A DNA stretch of 64,000 bases from Jannaschia pagri (GTDB taxonomy: Bacteria > Pseudomonadota > Alphaproteobacteria > Rhodobacterales > Rhodobacteraceae): positions 1 to 64,000 of the forward strand of contig NZ_BPFH01000002.1 in the NCBI RefSeq assembly GCF_019655435.1, read 5' to 3'. The notes below the pieces were generated by a model. It did not search any database. It saw nothing but the letters and a program-made list of their open reading frames with translations, and was not told the origin of the DNA. Made by a program: the position numbers and the translations under genes. Below are positions 27,556-35,816 of the stretch, in pieces (the first letter of the stretch is position 1; each line of letters opens with the position of its first letter).

Positions 27556-27580
27556 GGGCGAGGTGAAAAGCACCCCGCCC
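27556..27580 (-). terminator. Hairpin after 48-residue lipoprotein gene
   Basis: On the minus strand GGGCGGGGTG-CTTTT-CACCTCGCCC forms a 10-pair stem with one G-U wobble, 11 bases after the stop codon. No uridine tract follows. It may be a terminator or an mRNA-stabilising 3-prime end. Confidence 0.5.
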
Positions 27581-27590
27581 GGGGCCGGTA

Positions 27591-27737
27591 TCAGTGGAAT
27601 TTGCCGCGCACGGGCTCGACCACGACGGGTGCGGGCTCGACGATAACGATTTCTTCCGGCTCAGGGTTCGAGAGGAAGCAGCCGCCCAGAACCGACAGAG
27701 CGGCAAGAGCGACGACGGCTTTGACTGCGTTCGACAT
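27591..27737 (-). CDS. Tiny lipoprotein with EPVxGKF tail (48 aa)
   Basis: A 48-residue lipoprotein, too short for most gene callers. It reads MSNAVKAVVALAALSVLGGC: a signal peptide with lipobox LGGC (Cys20), then a short mature peptide rich in Glu, Val and Pro that ends EPVRGKFH. ATG 27737 has AGGAGACCTAA in front. It closely resembles the 42-residue lipoprotein encoded 234 bases upstream on the same strand, and the shared tail EPVxGKF suggests a duplicated pair. The function is unknown; membrane anchorage through the lipid is expected. Confidence 0.85.
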   Translation of the reverse strand: MSNAVKAVVALAALSVLGGCFLSNPEPEEIVIVEPAPVVVEPVRGKFH

Positions 27738-27757
27738 TTAGGTCTCCTGACGTATGC

Positions 27758-27791
27758 GGGCGGCGCGTAGGATTTACCCCACACGCCGCCC
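27758..27791 (-). terminator. Hairpin between the two tiny lipoprotein genes
   Basis: GGGCGGCG and CGCCGCCC pair across an 18-base loop, 21 bases upstream of the 48-residue lipoprotein start. It could end the upstream transcript or protect a processed mRNA 5-prime end. No uridine run is present. Confidence 0.4.
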
Positions 27792-27971
27792 GTGATTTGG
27801 GTCGCCTTGTTGCGACCTGTCAGAACCCTAACGCAGGAAAAACCATCGCGATACGGCTGCCCCAGAATTGCCCCAGTTGATCCAAATGCTTGTGTCGCGC
27901 TGGCATCAAACCGGTCATTCTGGGCCGTCTGTTTCGCGACCGGGGACGGTGCCCCCGACCGCGATGCGGTC

Positions 27972-28100
27972 TCAGAACTTGCCGGACACCGGCTCAGGCT
28001 GGACTTCCGGCACGAAGACAACTTCTTCTTCCTGCTGGCCACAAGCGACGAGGGTGAAAGCGACGCCCAGAACGGCGACCAGCTTGATGGTGTTGCGCAT
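27972..28100 (-). CDS. Tiny lipoprotein with EPVxGKF tail (42 aa)
   Basis: A 42-residue lipoprotein: the basic start MRNTIK, a hydrophobic core and the lipobox LVAC (Cys20), then an acidic mature part (GQQEEE) and the end PEPVSGKF. ATG 28100 follows AGGAGAGAGAC. The mature peptide is only 23 residues. It is a paralogue of the neighbouring 48-residue lipoprotein by architecture and C-terminal motif. Both lie between pccB and pccA. There is no characterised homologue I can name. Confidence 0.85.
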   Translation of the reverse strand: MRNTIKLVAVLGVAFTLVACGQQEEEVVFVPEVQPEPVSGKF

Positions 28101-28218
28101 GTCTCTCTCCTAGTAATGCACGAGCGGAAGACACGCGTAACGCGCCCCCCCCAAACGTCGTGACTCTGCGACAAACCGACGGGGCACAGCAACCGTTTCC
28201 TGAAAATCTGTCCCGTCA

Positions 28219-28650
28219 TCAGAAATCTTCCGCCACACAAGACCCGTTTTCGACCTCGTACACGGCAAAATACTGGGTTGCTGCCGGATCTGTTGTCCCT
28301 CTGGCAACAGCGCGGTCCATGAGTGTGATCACAATCGAATCAGACCTGGCATAGTCCAAACCCGCCACAGGCAGCCCGTGGGTGTCGCAAAGCCAGTCCA
28401 TATCGGTGCGCGCCGTGTCATAGTCGATCGCCCCACCGTCGCGGGCCACGCCCGGCGCGATGAACCGCAAAATGGCCTGGGTGCCCTGCCCCTCCACGCG
28501 CTCCCACAGAACTTGCCACAGAACGATGGGCTGCCCGGACGGAACACCGTCGGCGGCGGCAGGCGCGGCGGTCAGCCCTGCGGCCAGAGCCAAGGCAGCC
28601 ACACGGCGCGCCGACCCTCTGCTCCAGTTTGCGATCACGGACGTGGTCAC
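28219..28650 (-). CDS. DUF6497 family secreted protein
   Basis: A 143-residue protein from GTG 28650, which overlaps the stop of the preceding gene (GTGA) and has GGAG six bases upstream. A signal peptide ends near APAAA. The mature part contains PSGQPIVLWQVLWE, LRFIAPGV, DWLCDTHGLP and a C-terminal cysteine in GSCVAEDF, the pattern I associate with DUF6497 of Rhodobacteraceae. The two cysteines may form a disulfide in the periplasm. The function is unknown. A longer reading from 28683 is possible but lacks a ribosome-binding site. Confidence 0.75.
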   Translation of the reverse strand: MTTSVIANWSRGSARRVAALALAAGLTAAPAAADGVPSGQPIVLWQVLWERVEGQGTQAILRFIAPGVARDGGAIDYDTARTDMDWLCDTHGLPVAGLDYARSDSIVITLMDRAVARGTTDPAATQYFAVYEVENGSCVAEDF

Positions 28651-29021
28651 TGGGATCTCCGATGGGTTGCAGACCGCTGCCAAGCGCGGCGGCGACCAGG
28701 GTCTTCTAGAAACGCGGCGATCCGCTCAGACACGCCCCCGGGAATACGCCCGGCCACAGACCCGCCCGCGCGGACGCGACAGAGGCGGCCATCGCGCGTC
28801 ACTTCAACCGCCGGCGCAAACCCCCGGAGCGACCGAAGCGCGCGCCACAGATCCTGCCGGATGGCATGGGCCAAACGGCGCCGCCCCAGATCGGGCAAGA
28901 CCGTCTGTGCCCAGACATCCCAGCGCAGCGGCAACCGGCGCGTCAGGACGAAAGTCGCGCCGTCCCGCCGCTCGTGCCACCCACGACCGTCGCTGTGCCA
29001 GCCAGCGGCCATGGCGATCAC
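28647..29021 (-). CDS. Hypothetical protein coupled to pccB
   Basis: A 124-residue soluble, Arg-rich protein starting at GTG 29021, whose first bases overlap the pccB stop (GTGA). ATG 29012 is an alternative. The N terminus ([25 protein letters not shown]) shown in parts suggests a beta-rich start; the middle has [18 protein letters not shown] and the end [14 protein letters not shown]. No family is recognised. Its stop overlaps the next start in the same way, so it is translationally coupled on both sides. Confidence 0.7.
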   Translation of the reverse strand: MIAMAAGWHSDGRGWHERRDGATFVLTRRLPLRWDVWAQTVLPDLGRRRLAHAIRQDLWRALRSLRGFAPAVEVTRDGRLCRVRAGGSVAGRIPGGVSERIAAFLEDPGRRRAWQRSATHRRSQ

Positions 29022-30550
29022 AAAGGAATGGTGTTGTGCTTACGCCAGGGCTTCTCCTGCCGTTTGTGGCGCAGGCTGGCAAAGGCGCGGGCCACACGAC
29101 GGCGGGTCGATTGGGGCTGAATGACTTCGTCGATGAAGCCCTTCTCGGCGGCCACGAAGGGGTTCGCGAAGCGATCCTCGTAGTCCTTGGTGCGGGCCGC
29201 GATCTTGTCCGGCTCCCCCAGTTCAGAGCGATAGAGGATCTCCACCGCGCCCTTGGCGCCCATCACCGCGATCTCGGCGGTGGGCCAGGCGTAGTTGAAG
29301 TCGGCCCGCAGGTGCTTGGACGCCATAACGTCATAGGCGCCGCCGTAGGCTTTCCGTGTGATCACGGTCACCTTGGGCACCGTCGCCTCGCCATAGGCGA
29401 ACAGCAGCTTCGCGCCGTGCTTGATGACACCGCCGTATTCCTGGCTGGTGCCGGGCAGGAAGCCAGGCACGTCCACCAGGGTCAGGATCGGAATGTCGAA
29501 GGCATCGCAGAAGCGGACGAACTTGGCGCCCTTCCGGCTCGAGTCGATGTCCAAGCACCCGGCCAGCACCATGGGCTGGTTGGCAACAACGCCCACGGTC
29601 CGTCCCTCGATCCGCACGAAGCCCGTCAGGATGTTCTTGGCGTAATCGGCCTGAACCTCGAAGAAATCGCCTTCGTCGGCCAATTTCTCGATCAGTTCCT
29701 TCATGTCGTAGGGCGTGTTGATGTTATCGGGGATCAGCGTGTCCAGGCTGGTCTCGATCCGCGCGGGGTCATCGAAGAAAGGCCGCACGGGCGGGGCTTC
29801 GCGGTTGGAGGTCGGTAGGAAGTCCACCAGGCGCCGCACCTCGGCCAGGGCCTCCACGTCGTTCTCAAAGGCGCCGTCGGCCACGCCCGATTTCTTGGTG
29901 TGCGCGCTGGCACCGCCCAACTCCTCGGCGGTGACGACCTCGTTGGTGACCGTCTTCACCACGTCGGGGCCGGTGACGAACATGTAGGACGAATCCTTCA
30001 CCATGAAGATGAAGTCGGTCATGGCGGGCGAATAGACCGCGCCACCCGCACAGGGGCCCATGATGACGCTGATCTGCGGGATCACGCCAGAGGCATCAAT
30101 GTTGCGCATGAAGACTTCGCCATAGGCCGCCAGGGACGCCACACCCTCCTGGATACGGGCACCCCCCGAGTCGTTCAGGCCAATGACCGGCGCGCCGTTT
30201 TGCAGGGCCATGTCCATGATCTTGCAGATCTTCTGGGCGTGGGTTTCCGACACCGACCCGCCCATGACCGTGAAGTCCTGGGAAAAGACATAGACCAGGC
30301 GCCCGTTGATCGTGCCCCAACCGGTGACGACACCGTCGCCCGCGGGGCGATCTTCTTGCATTCCGAAATCGACGCAGCGGTGGGCGACGAACATGTCGAA
30401 TTCTTCAAAGCTGCCTGCATCCAGCAGCAGGTCGATGCGTTCGCGCGCCGTCAGCTTGCCCTTGGCGTGTTGCGAAGCGACCCGGCGCTCACCCCCGCCC
30501 GCGCGGGCCTCGGCGCGGCGCTCCGCCAGTTCAGCAAGAATATCGGTCAT
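29018..30550 (-). CDS. pccB: Propionyl-CoA carboxylase beta subunit
   Basis: A 510-residue carboxyltransferase that moves carboxyl from biotin to propionyl-CoA, giving (S)-methylmalonyl-CoA. It is a crotonase-type repeat protein: the N half has [27 protein letters not shown] and GGARIQEGV (about 155-163), and the C half has [16 protein letters not shown] and [12 protein letters not shown] (about 400-450). ATG 30550 is chosen over an upstream frame to 30673: it follows GGGAGGACGCC and gives the family length. The region upstream carries TTTGCAAA elements fitting PccR control. Confidence 0.96.
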   Translation of the reverse strand: MTDILAELAERRAEARAGGGERRVASQHAKGKLTARERIDLLLDAGSFEEFDMFVAHRCVDFGMQEDRPAGDGVVTGWGTINGRLVYVFSQDFTVMGGSVSETHAQKICKIMDMALQNGAPVIGLNDSGGARIQEGVASLAAYGEVFMRNIDASGVIPQISVIMGPCAGGAVYSPAMTDFIFMVKDSSYMFVTGPDVVKTVTNEVVTAEELGGASAHTKKSGVADGAFENDVEALAEVRRLVDFLPTSNREAPPVRPFFDDPARIETSLDTLIPDNINTPYDMKELIEKLADEGDFFEVQADYAKNILTGFVRIEGRTVGVVANQPMVLAGCLDIDSSRKGAKFVRFCDAFDIPILTLVDVPGFLPGTSQEYGGVIKHGAKLLFAYGEATVPKVTVITRKAYGGAYDVMASKHLRADFNYAWPTAEIAVMGAKGAVEILYRSELGEPDKIAARTKDYEDRFANPFVAAEKGFIDEVIQPQSTRRRVARAFASLRHKRQEKPWRKHNTIPL

Positions 30551-30619
30551 GGCGTCCTCCCGGATTGATGGCCCTGCACTAAGGCGCTGAGGCGCAATGG
30601 GGAAGCGAAGAATGGCATA

Positions 30620-30627
30620 TTTGCAAA
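30620..30627. promoter_or_regulatory. PccR-type box upstream of pccB
   Basis: TTTGCAAA, the half-site described for PccR of Rhodobacter sphaeroides (TTTGCAAA-N4-TTTGCAAA), lies 70 bases upstream of the pccB start. The second half-site is not conserved at the expected 4-base spacing here; a degenerate TTTCGCAAAA is at 30651-30660. Control by the PccR-like regulator at 32034 is inferred. Confidence 0.65.
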
Positions 30628-30641
30628 GACGCGCATATTGC

Positions 30642-30665
30642 AGCAGTTCATTTCGCAAAACTGCT
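30642..30665. promoter_or_regulatory. Inverted repeat in pccB upstream region
   Basis: AGCAGTT and AACTGCT are separated by 10 bases that include the degenerate box TTTCGCAA. It may be a regulator site or part of the promoter. No factor is assigned. Confidence 0.45.
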
Positions 30666-30767
30666 AATTCCAAACCCCTCTAATCGACCCCGCTAGCGGT
30701 CCGCGCACAGGCGCCTGTGCGGCCCGGAAAATAGACAGGGGGGCCTGTCACGCTATACCGCCCTCAT

Positions 30768-31982
30768 ATGTCCAATTCCATCGCCCAAGCCAGGCCTGGC
30801 CGCACGCCACCCCATATCTTGACCCTCGTGGCCTTGGTGGGCGTGTCCACCCTGTCGATGAACGTCTTTCTGCCGTCGCTGCCCGCGATGGCGGAGTTCT
30901 TCGCCGCGGACTACGGCCTGATCCAACTGTCGGTCGGGCTGTACCTGGGCGTCAATGCCGTGCTGCAATTGATCGTGGGCCCCCTCTCGGACCGCTACGG
31001 GCGTCGCCCGGTCATCTTGTGGGGGCTTGTGATCTTCATGGCCGCGACCGTCGGCTGCATCTTCGCCCCCACGGTCGAGGTTTTCCTGGTCTTTCGCATG
31101 ATCCAGGCGGCCGTGGTGGTCGCCATGGTGCTAAGCCGCGCGGTGGTGCGCGACCTCTACCCCCAGGACAAGGCGGCCTCGATGCTCGGCTATGTGACCA
31201 TGGGCATGTCTGTTGTTCCCATGATCGGTCCGGCCATCGGCGGCTGGCTCGAAAGCCAGTACGGGTGGCAGTCAAACTTCTGGCTCCTGCTGGGGGCTGG
31301 TGTCTTTCTGGTGACCCTGACGTGGATCGACTTGGGCGAGACGGCCCCCAAGGCAGGCGGGTCCTTCCGCGATCAGGTGCGGGATTACCCAGAACTGCTG
31401 ACCTCCCCGCGCTTCTGGGGCTACTGCGCCGCCTCGGCCTTCGCCTCGGGCGCCTTTTTCGCCTACCTGGGCGGCGCGCCCTACGTGGGGACAGAGATCT
31501 ACGGCCTCGACCCCGCGACCCTTGGTTTGTATTTCGGCGCCCCGGCTGTGGGGTACTTTGCGGGGAACTTCATTTCAGGACGCTTCTCCCAGCGGGTTGG
31601 CATCGACCGCATGATCCTGGTCGGCACCCTGGGACAAGTTGTCGGCCTCTCGACCCTGGTCCTGTTGACGCTCAGCGGTTGGACCAATGACATCACCTTC
31701 TTCGCCTTCATGACCTTCGTGGGTCTGGGCAACGGCATGGTCATTCCCAATGCGACCGCGGGCATGTTGTCGGTGCGCCCCCACCTTGCGGGCACGGCCA
31801 GCGGGCTCGGCGGGGCAATGATGATCGGCGGCGGCGCGGCCCTCTCCGCCGTGGCGGGCTGGGTCCTGCAAGGGGCGGCCACACCCCTACCCTTAGAGGT
31901 GCTCATGGTGTCATCGGGTGTCGCCAGCGTCGTGGCCATCACGCTGACCATCCGGCGCAATCGGCGCCTGGCCGCAGCCTGA
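30768..31982 (+). CDS. MFS efflux transporter, Bcr/CflA type
   Basis: A 404-residue major facilitator with about twelve membrane helices. The motif A region between helices 2 and 3 reads GPLSDRYGRRPVILWG (about 70-85), and the start LVALVGVSTLSMNVFLPSLP with helix 4 IQAAVVVAMVLSRAVVRDLY fits the Bcr/CflA drug-proton antiporter subfamily. It sits between pccB and the pccR-like gene. The substrate cannot be predicted. Confidence 0.92.
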   Translation: MSNSIAQARPGRTPPHILTLVALVGVSTLSMNVFLPSLPAMAEFFAADYGLIQLSVGLYLGVNAVLQLIVGPLSDRYGRRPVILWGLVIFMAATVGCIFAPTVEVFLVFRMIQAAVVVAMVLSRAVVRDLYPQDKAASMLGYVTMGMSVVPMIGPAIGGWLESQYGWQSNFWLLLGAGVFLVTLTWIDLGETAPKAGGSFRDQVRDYPELLTSPRFWGYCAASAFASGAFFAYLGGAPYVGTEIYGLDPATLGLYFGAPAVGYFAGNFISGRFSQRVGIDRMILVGTLGQVVGLSTLVLLTLSGWTNDITFFAFMTFVGLGNGMVIPNATAGMLSVRPHLAGTASGLGGAMMIGGGAALSAVAGWVLQGAATPLPLEVLMVSSGVASVVAITLTIRRNRRLAAA

Positions 31983-31995
31983 TCTGGCACCCTCC

Positions 31996-32024
31996 TTGCG
32001 AACCCTGCTAAGGGGGTTTGCAAA
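31996..32024. promoter_or_regulatory. PccR-type boxes at the regulator's own start
   Basis: TTTGCAAA at 32017-32024 overlaps the ribosome-binding site AAGGAG of the following regulator, and a degenerate TTGCGAA lies at 31996-32002. The position suggests autorepression by the encoded PccR-like protein. Confidence 0.65.
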
Positions 32025-32033
32025 GGAGCGACC

Positions 32034-33410
32034 ATGGCCACCCAAAAACTCTATGCCGGGGCGAAGCTGCGGGAAATCCGCACCCGCGTGGGCCTAACCC
32101 AGACGGAGTTCGCGGCCAAGTTGGGCGTATCCCTGCCCTATGCCAACCAAATGGAGAACAACAACCGCCCCGTCAGCACGACCGTCGTGCTGGCCCTGGC
32201 GCGGGAGTTCGGGTTCGACGTCACAGAATTGGGCGGCGGCGACGAGGCGCGGCTGGTCTCGGACATGCGCGAAGCCCTGGCTGACCCGGTGTTTGCCGAT
32301 GCGGTTCCCCTGGCTGACCTACGCTTGGCGGCGGGCAATGCCCCTGCCCTGGCACGCGCGTTCCTGACCCTGCACCGCGCCTACCGCGATGGGCATGAAC
32401 GGCTGGCCTCGCTCGACGCGGCGCTCGGGTCGTCTGGCATGGCGGCGCCGAGCCCGTGGGAAGAGGTGCGCGACTTCTTCCACTATTGCGACAATTACAT
32501 CGATGCCGTGGACCGCGCCGCCGAAGGCTTGGCCGCCCGATGGGAGGACGTGGACACGGGCCTCGCGGCCTTCTGGGCGGGGCTGAACATCCGCGTGGTC
32601 ACAAGCGACGACGGGCGGCTGCGCCGCTTCGACCCGGAGACGGGTGTTCTGACCCTGTCGTCGCGCGCCGATCCTGCGACCCTCCGATTTCAGCAGTTAC
32701 ACCAGGTGGCACTACTGTCCCAAGCCAAGCTGCTGGATGCGACGCTGGACTTGGCGCGTTTTGCCAGCGACGACGCCCGTGCCATCGCGCGCACCGGGCT
32801 GGCCAATTACTTCGCGGGTGCGGCCCTGATGCCCTATGGCGCCTTTCGCGCCGAAGCCGATGCCACCCGTCACGACCTGGAGGCGCTGGCCCGCCACTTT
32901 GGCGCCTCGCTGGAACAGGTCGGCCACCGGCTGTCCACCTTGCAGCGCCCCGGCGCCAAGGGCGTGCCCTTCTTTTTCGTGCGTGTGGATCCGGCGGGGC
33001 AAATTACCAAGCGCCACTCTGCTACGCGGCTGCAATTCGCGCGCTTTGGCGGCGCTTGCCCGCTGTGGAATGTCCATGCTGCCTTTGAGACGCCGGGGCG
33101 GTTCCTGCGACAATTGGCCGAGACGCCCGACGGCGTGCGCTATTTCTGTCTGGCGCGGGACGTGACCCGGCCGGGCGGGGCCTGGCGCGCCCCGGCCAGA
33201 CGTCACGCCATCGCCCTGGGGTGCGAGTTGAGGCACGCGGACCGGATCGTCTATGCCGACGGGCTGGATCTGACGGGCGGGTTCGACCCCATCGGGATCT
33301 CCTGCCGGATTTGTGCGCGGACCGCCTGCCCCCAAAGGGCGGTGCCGCCGTTGGAGCGACCGCTGACCATCGACCCGGACAATCGCGGCGTGCTGCCCTA
33401 CGACTTATAG
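32034..33410 (+). CDS. pccR: Short-chain acyl-CoA regulator, PccR/ScfR type
   Basis: A 458-residue regulator. The XRE-type HTH is at about residues 8-65 (LREIRTRVGLTQTEFAAKLG, then NQMENNNRP). A long middle carries the ImmA/IrrE-like DUF955 region (FQQLHQVALL, about 222-231, followed by the segment with FASDDARAIARTGLANYFAGA), without an intact HEXXH motif. The C-terminal zinc-finger-like DUF2083 domain ends CRICARTACPQRA. This is the ScfR family that senses short-chain acyl-CoA. In R. sphaeroides the homologue PccR activates pccB. Its own promoter and that of pccB carry TTTGCAAA boxes here, so I propose it controls both. Confidence 0.93.
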   Translation: MATQKLYAGAKLREIRTRVGLTQTEFAAKLGVSLPYANQMENNNRPVSTTVVLALAREFGFDVTELGGGDEARLVSDMREALADPVFADAVPLADLRLAAGNAPALARAFLTLHRAYRDGHERLASLDAALGSSGMAAPSPWEEVRDFFHYCDNYIDAVDRAAEGLAARWEDVDTGLAAFWAGLNIRVVTSDDGRLRRFDPETGVLTLSSRADPATLRFQQLHQVALLSQAKLLDATLDLARFASDDARAIARTGLANYFAGAALMPYGAFRAEADATRHDLEALARHFGASLEQVGHRLSTLQRPGAKGVPFFFVRVDPAGQITKRHSATRLQFARFGGACPLWNVHAAFETPGRFLRQLAETPDGVRYFCLARDVTRPGGAWRAPARRHAIALGCELRHADRIVYADGLDLTGGFDPIGISCRICARTACPQRAVPPLERPLTIDPDNRGVLPYDL

Positions 33411-33462
33411 GGACCGCTTGTGGCACGCTCATCCGACGGATCCGTCGTCTTCGCTGGGGTCT

Positions 33463-34110
33463 TCACCGTCGAGGACGGCGCCATCCTGCGGCCAAAGCCT
33501 CGGCGTCGGAGCAGAACCAGCGCTCTCCCCGGGCGGTGTTGATCCGCGTGTCGCCGTAGTACCGGCTGCCCGGAACGTGGAAGATACGGCCATTGGCGGA
33601 GATATTGCCCTTGATCGCGCAGCCACGGGGCGCGGCCCCCGACCGCCGCTGACCTGCTCGCCACAGAGCCGGGTCCTGCATGTCATAGGCCCAGAGCCCA
33701 CGGCGCGCCGCCTTCGCCTTTGCCTGTTCTGGCGCATAGCTGCGATCCTCCCGGTAGGTTCGCGCCCAACCCCGCGCCACCAGATCGGCGTTGATGGTCA
33801 CGCCGTCGACCGTGCAAACGCCCAGCGCCCGCCCATAGCGATCGAGCGTGCGCACCTCGCACTGGGCCAAGCGCCCCTGGTAGAGGTCCCGCGCCGCGTT
33901 GGTCGCCATGCGTCCACAGGGGAGGCTCTGACCGCTCGGGCCGCGACAGGTCTGCGCCCCTTCTGCCGCATCAATGCCAAGCAAGCGGATCGTCCGATCG
34001 GCCCCGATGTCTATCGTATCGCCATCAATGACGCGCACCATACCCGTGACGGTCTGCGCCCCAACGGGCAGCGCCAAGAGGCAAAGCAGCAGCGAACAAA
34101 GCTTGAACAT
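33463..34110 (-). CDS. Secreted thermonuclease-like protein with C-terminal Cys motif
   Basis: A 215-residue protein with a signal peptide (about 1-18, ending GAQ). The staphylococcal-nuclease fold follows: VRVIDGDTIDIG (about 26-37), RLLGIDAAE (about 42-50), ARDLY and DRYGRALG. The catalytic Arg and Asp positions look present. The C-terminal ~55 residues (GCAIKGNISANG, RIFHVPGS, GERWFCSDAEALAAGWR) form the cysteine-containing extension common in secreted nuclease-like proteins. It should cut DNA or RNA outside the cytoplasm. It is convergent with pccR. Confidence 0.88.
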   Translation of the reverse strand: MFKLCSLLLCLLALPVGAQTVTGMVRVIDGDTIDIGADRTIRLLGIDAAEGAQTCRGPSGQSLPCGRMATNAARDLYQGRLAQCEVRTLDRYGRALGVCTVDGVTINADLVARGWARTYREDRSYAPEQAKAKAARRGLWAYDMQDPALWRAGQRRSGAAPRGCAIKGNISANGRIFHVPGSRYYGDTRINTARGERWFCSDAEALAAGWRRPRR

Positions 34111-34188
34111 GGGCCGTCAATGATGGGCATCTCCGCCGCTGGCAACGCTAAAAGTTAAGAAAGCGTTAATGCGCAAAGGGGCAGGCCG

Positions 34189-35085
34189 TCAGGTTTTCGT
34201 CGCGACCGCATGTGGCGTGACCTGGCGCCGCAACCGCGCCTCGCGCCATGCAATAAAGCTTACGGCCGCAATGATAATTGCCGCGCCAAGGATCACATAG
34301 ATGTCCGGCGGCTCATCAAAGACCGCCCAACCCAGCAGGACGGCCCAGACCATTTGGAGAAAGGCCACCGGTTGGGTCACCGACACGGGCGCCGCGGCGA
34401 AGGCGCGCGTCATGGCGTAATGGCCGCCCGTGGCAAACAGGGCAACAACGAACATCCAGCCCACATCACCCCAGGTCGGCGGCACCCAGACGGCCCAGGC
34501 AAAGGGCGCCAACCCGATGGTGACCGTCACCGAGAGCATCGCCACCACCATGGCCGCCGAATGGCGTCCCGCCAGGGGCTTGGCCGTCAGGTAGGACGCT
34601 CCGAACAGCATGGCGGTGAACAGCATGGCCAGGTGGCCGGTCTCGATCTCCCGAAAGCCGGGTCTGAGGATGATAATCACGCCTACCAAGGCCGCAACCA
34701 CCGCCAAGATCCGGCGCAGGGCCAAACGCTCCCCCAGCAACAGCGCCGCGCCAATCGTGACGTAGACCGGATTGAGGTAATTCATCGCCGTCACCTCAGC
34801 GATGGGGATCTGCGTCATGGCATAAAACCACAGGATGACGGCCAGGGCGTGGACCAGACCCCGTAGGCCGAACAGCCCCACATCGCGCCATGGCATCCGC
34901 GCGGCCAGCAAACTGCGCGCCACGGGCAGAATGAACACGAGGCCAAGCAGATACCGCAGGAACGCCGCCTGGGCGGCGGGCAGATCCTGCGCCCCATGCT
35001 TCACGGTGGCTGTCACCGCGATGAAGCACAGCCCCGTCGCGACCATCCACATGATGCCGTGCAAAGGGCGATTGGCGGTGTCCAT
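34189..35085 (-). CDS. EamA/DMT family transporter
   Basis: A 298-residue inner-membrane protein with ten hydrophobic segments and two EamA repeats (about 8-138 and 150-280). The second repeat ends with FLQMVWAVLLGWAVFDE, a typical EamA motif. It probably exports a metabolite such as an amino acid or a nucleobase-like compound; the substrate is unknown. It precedes a LysE-type exporter gene on the same strand. Confidence 0.92.
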   Translation of the reverse strand: MDTANRPLHGIMWMVATGLCFIAVTATVKHGAQDLPAAQAAFLRYLLGLVFILPVARSLLAARMPWRDVGLFGLRGLVHALAVILWFYAMTQIPIAEVTAMNYLNPVYVTIGAALLLGERLALRRILAVVAALVGVIIILRPGFREIETGHLAMLFTAMLFGASYLTAKPLAGRHSAAMVVAMLSVTVTIGLAPFAWAVWVPPTWGDVGWMFVVALFATGGHYAMTRAFAAAPVSVTQPVAFLQMVWAVLLGWAVFDEPPDIYVILGAAIIIAAVSFIAWREARLRRQVTPHAVATKT

Positions 35086-35154
35086 GGGTGTGGCATGAGC
35101 CTTCGGCGGCTGGGACGCAAGGGGGCGTTCCGCCTTGGGTAAAGCGCACCAGCC

Positions 35155-35748
35155 CTAGCCCCAGATCAGACGCGCGGCGATGGCCCACATGATCAGCGCG
35201 ATCCCGACGTCCAGGATGCGCCAGGACATGGGCCGCGCAAAGACCGGTCGCAGCAAAGCCGCGCCATATCCCAAAGAGAAGAAGAAGGTGAACGACGACA
35301 GGACCGCCCCCACGCCGAAGGCGCCGGGGGACTGCGCCTGGGTGGAAATGGAGCCGAGCAGCATGACCGTGTCCAGGTAGACATGGGGGTTCAACCAGGT
35401 CAGCGCCAAACAGGTCAGAACCGCGCGCCGCAGCCCCCCGGCCTCGGCCCCGGCCTCTAAGCTATTCCCGCCGCACCAGGCCGACCACAGGGCGCGCGCG
35501 CCATAGGCCGTCAGGAACGCGGCGCCTCCCCAGCGGAACAGGTCAACGATACCCGGCATCGCCTCAACCAGCGCGCCAAATCCCGCGACACCGGCGACGA
35601 TGAGAACCGCATCGGAGAGCGCGCAGGTCAGAACCACCGGCAGCACATGCTGCCCGCGCAGCCCCTGGCGCAGCACAAAGGCATTCTGCGCGCCAATGGC
35701 GAGGATGAGGGAGAGGCCCAGGGCAAAACCAGAAAAGAGAGATGTCAT
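35155..35748 (-). CDS. LysE/ArgO family amino-acid exporter
   Basis: A 197-residue membrane protein with about six hydrophobic segments. The family start GLSLILAIGAQNAFVLRQGLRG (two halves: SLILAIGAQNAFVL and RQGLRG) and the second motif TWLNPHVYLDTVML are diagnostic for LysE/ArgO. It exports basic amino acids such as arginine or lysine. It is divergent from an ArgP-like LysR regulator across 68 bases, the classic pair in which ArgP with lysine or arginine controls the exporter. Confidence 0.94.
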   Translation of the reverse strand: MTSLFSGFALGLSLILAIGAQNAFVLRQGLRGQHVLPVVLTCALSDAVLIVAGVAGFGALVEAMPGIVDLFRWGGAAFLTAYGARALWSAWCGGNSLEAGAEAGGLRRAVLTCLALTWLNPHVYLDTVMLLGSISTQAQSPGAFGVGAVLSSFTFFFSLGYGAALLRPVFARPMSWRILDVGIALIMWAIAARLIWG

Positions 35749-35784
35749 GGGCGCATCTGGGCTAGAACCAGGTGAAAGCGCAAC

Positions 35785-35802
35785 TTAGGAAGGTTTGCCT
35801 AA
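35785..35802. promoter_or_regulatory. Candidate ArgP-type operator
   Basis: The inverted repeat TTAGG-N8-CCTAA lies midway between the divergent exporter and LysR-type genes. Its geometry suits a LysR dimer. Assignment to the ArgP-like protein is inferred. Confidence 0.55.
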
Positions 35803-35816
35803 CATAAGGATTACTA

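Noticed and set aside
28460-29818. Long open frame (452 codons) across pccB and the following genes
   Set aside because: It runs antisense through three coupled genes with clear start and stop overlaps, so it cannot be real at the same time.
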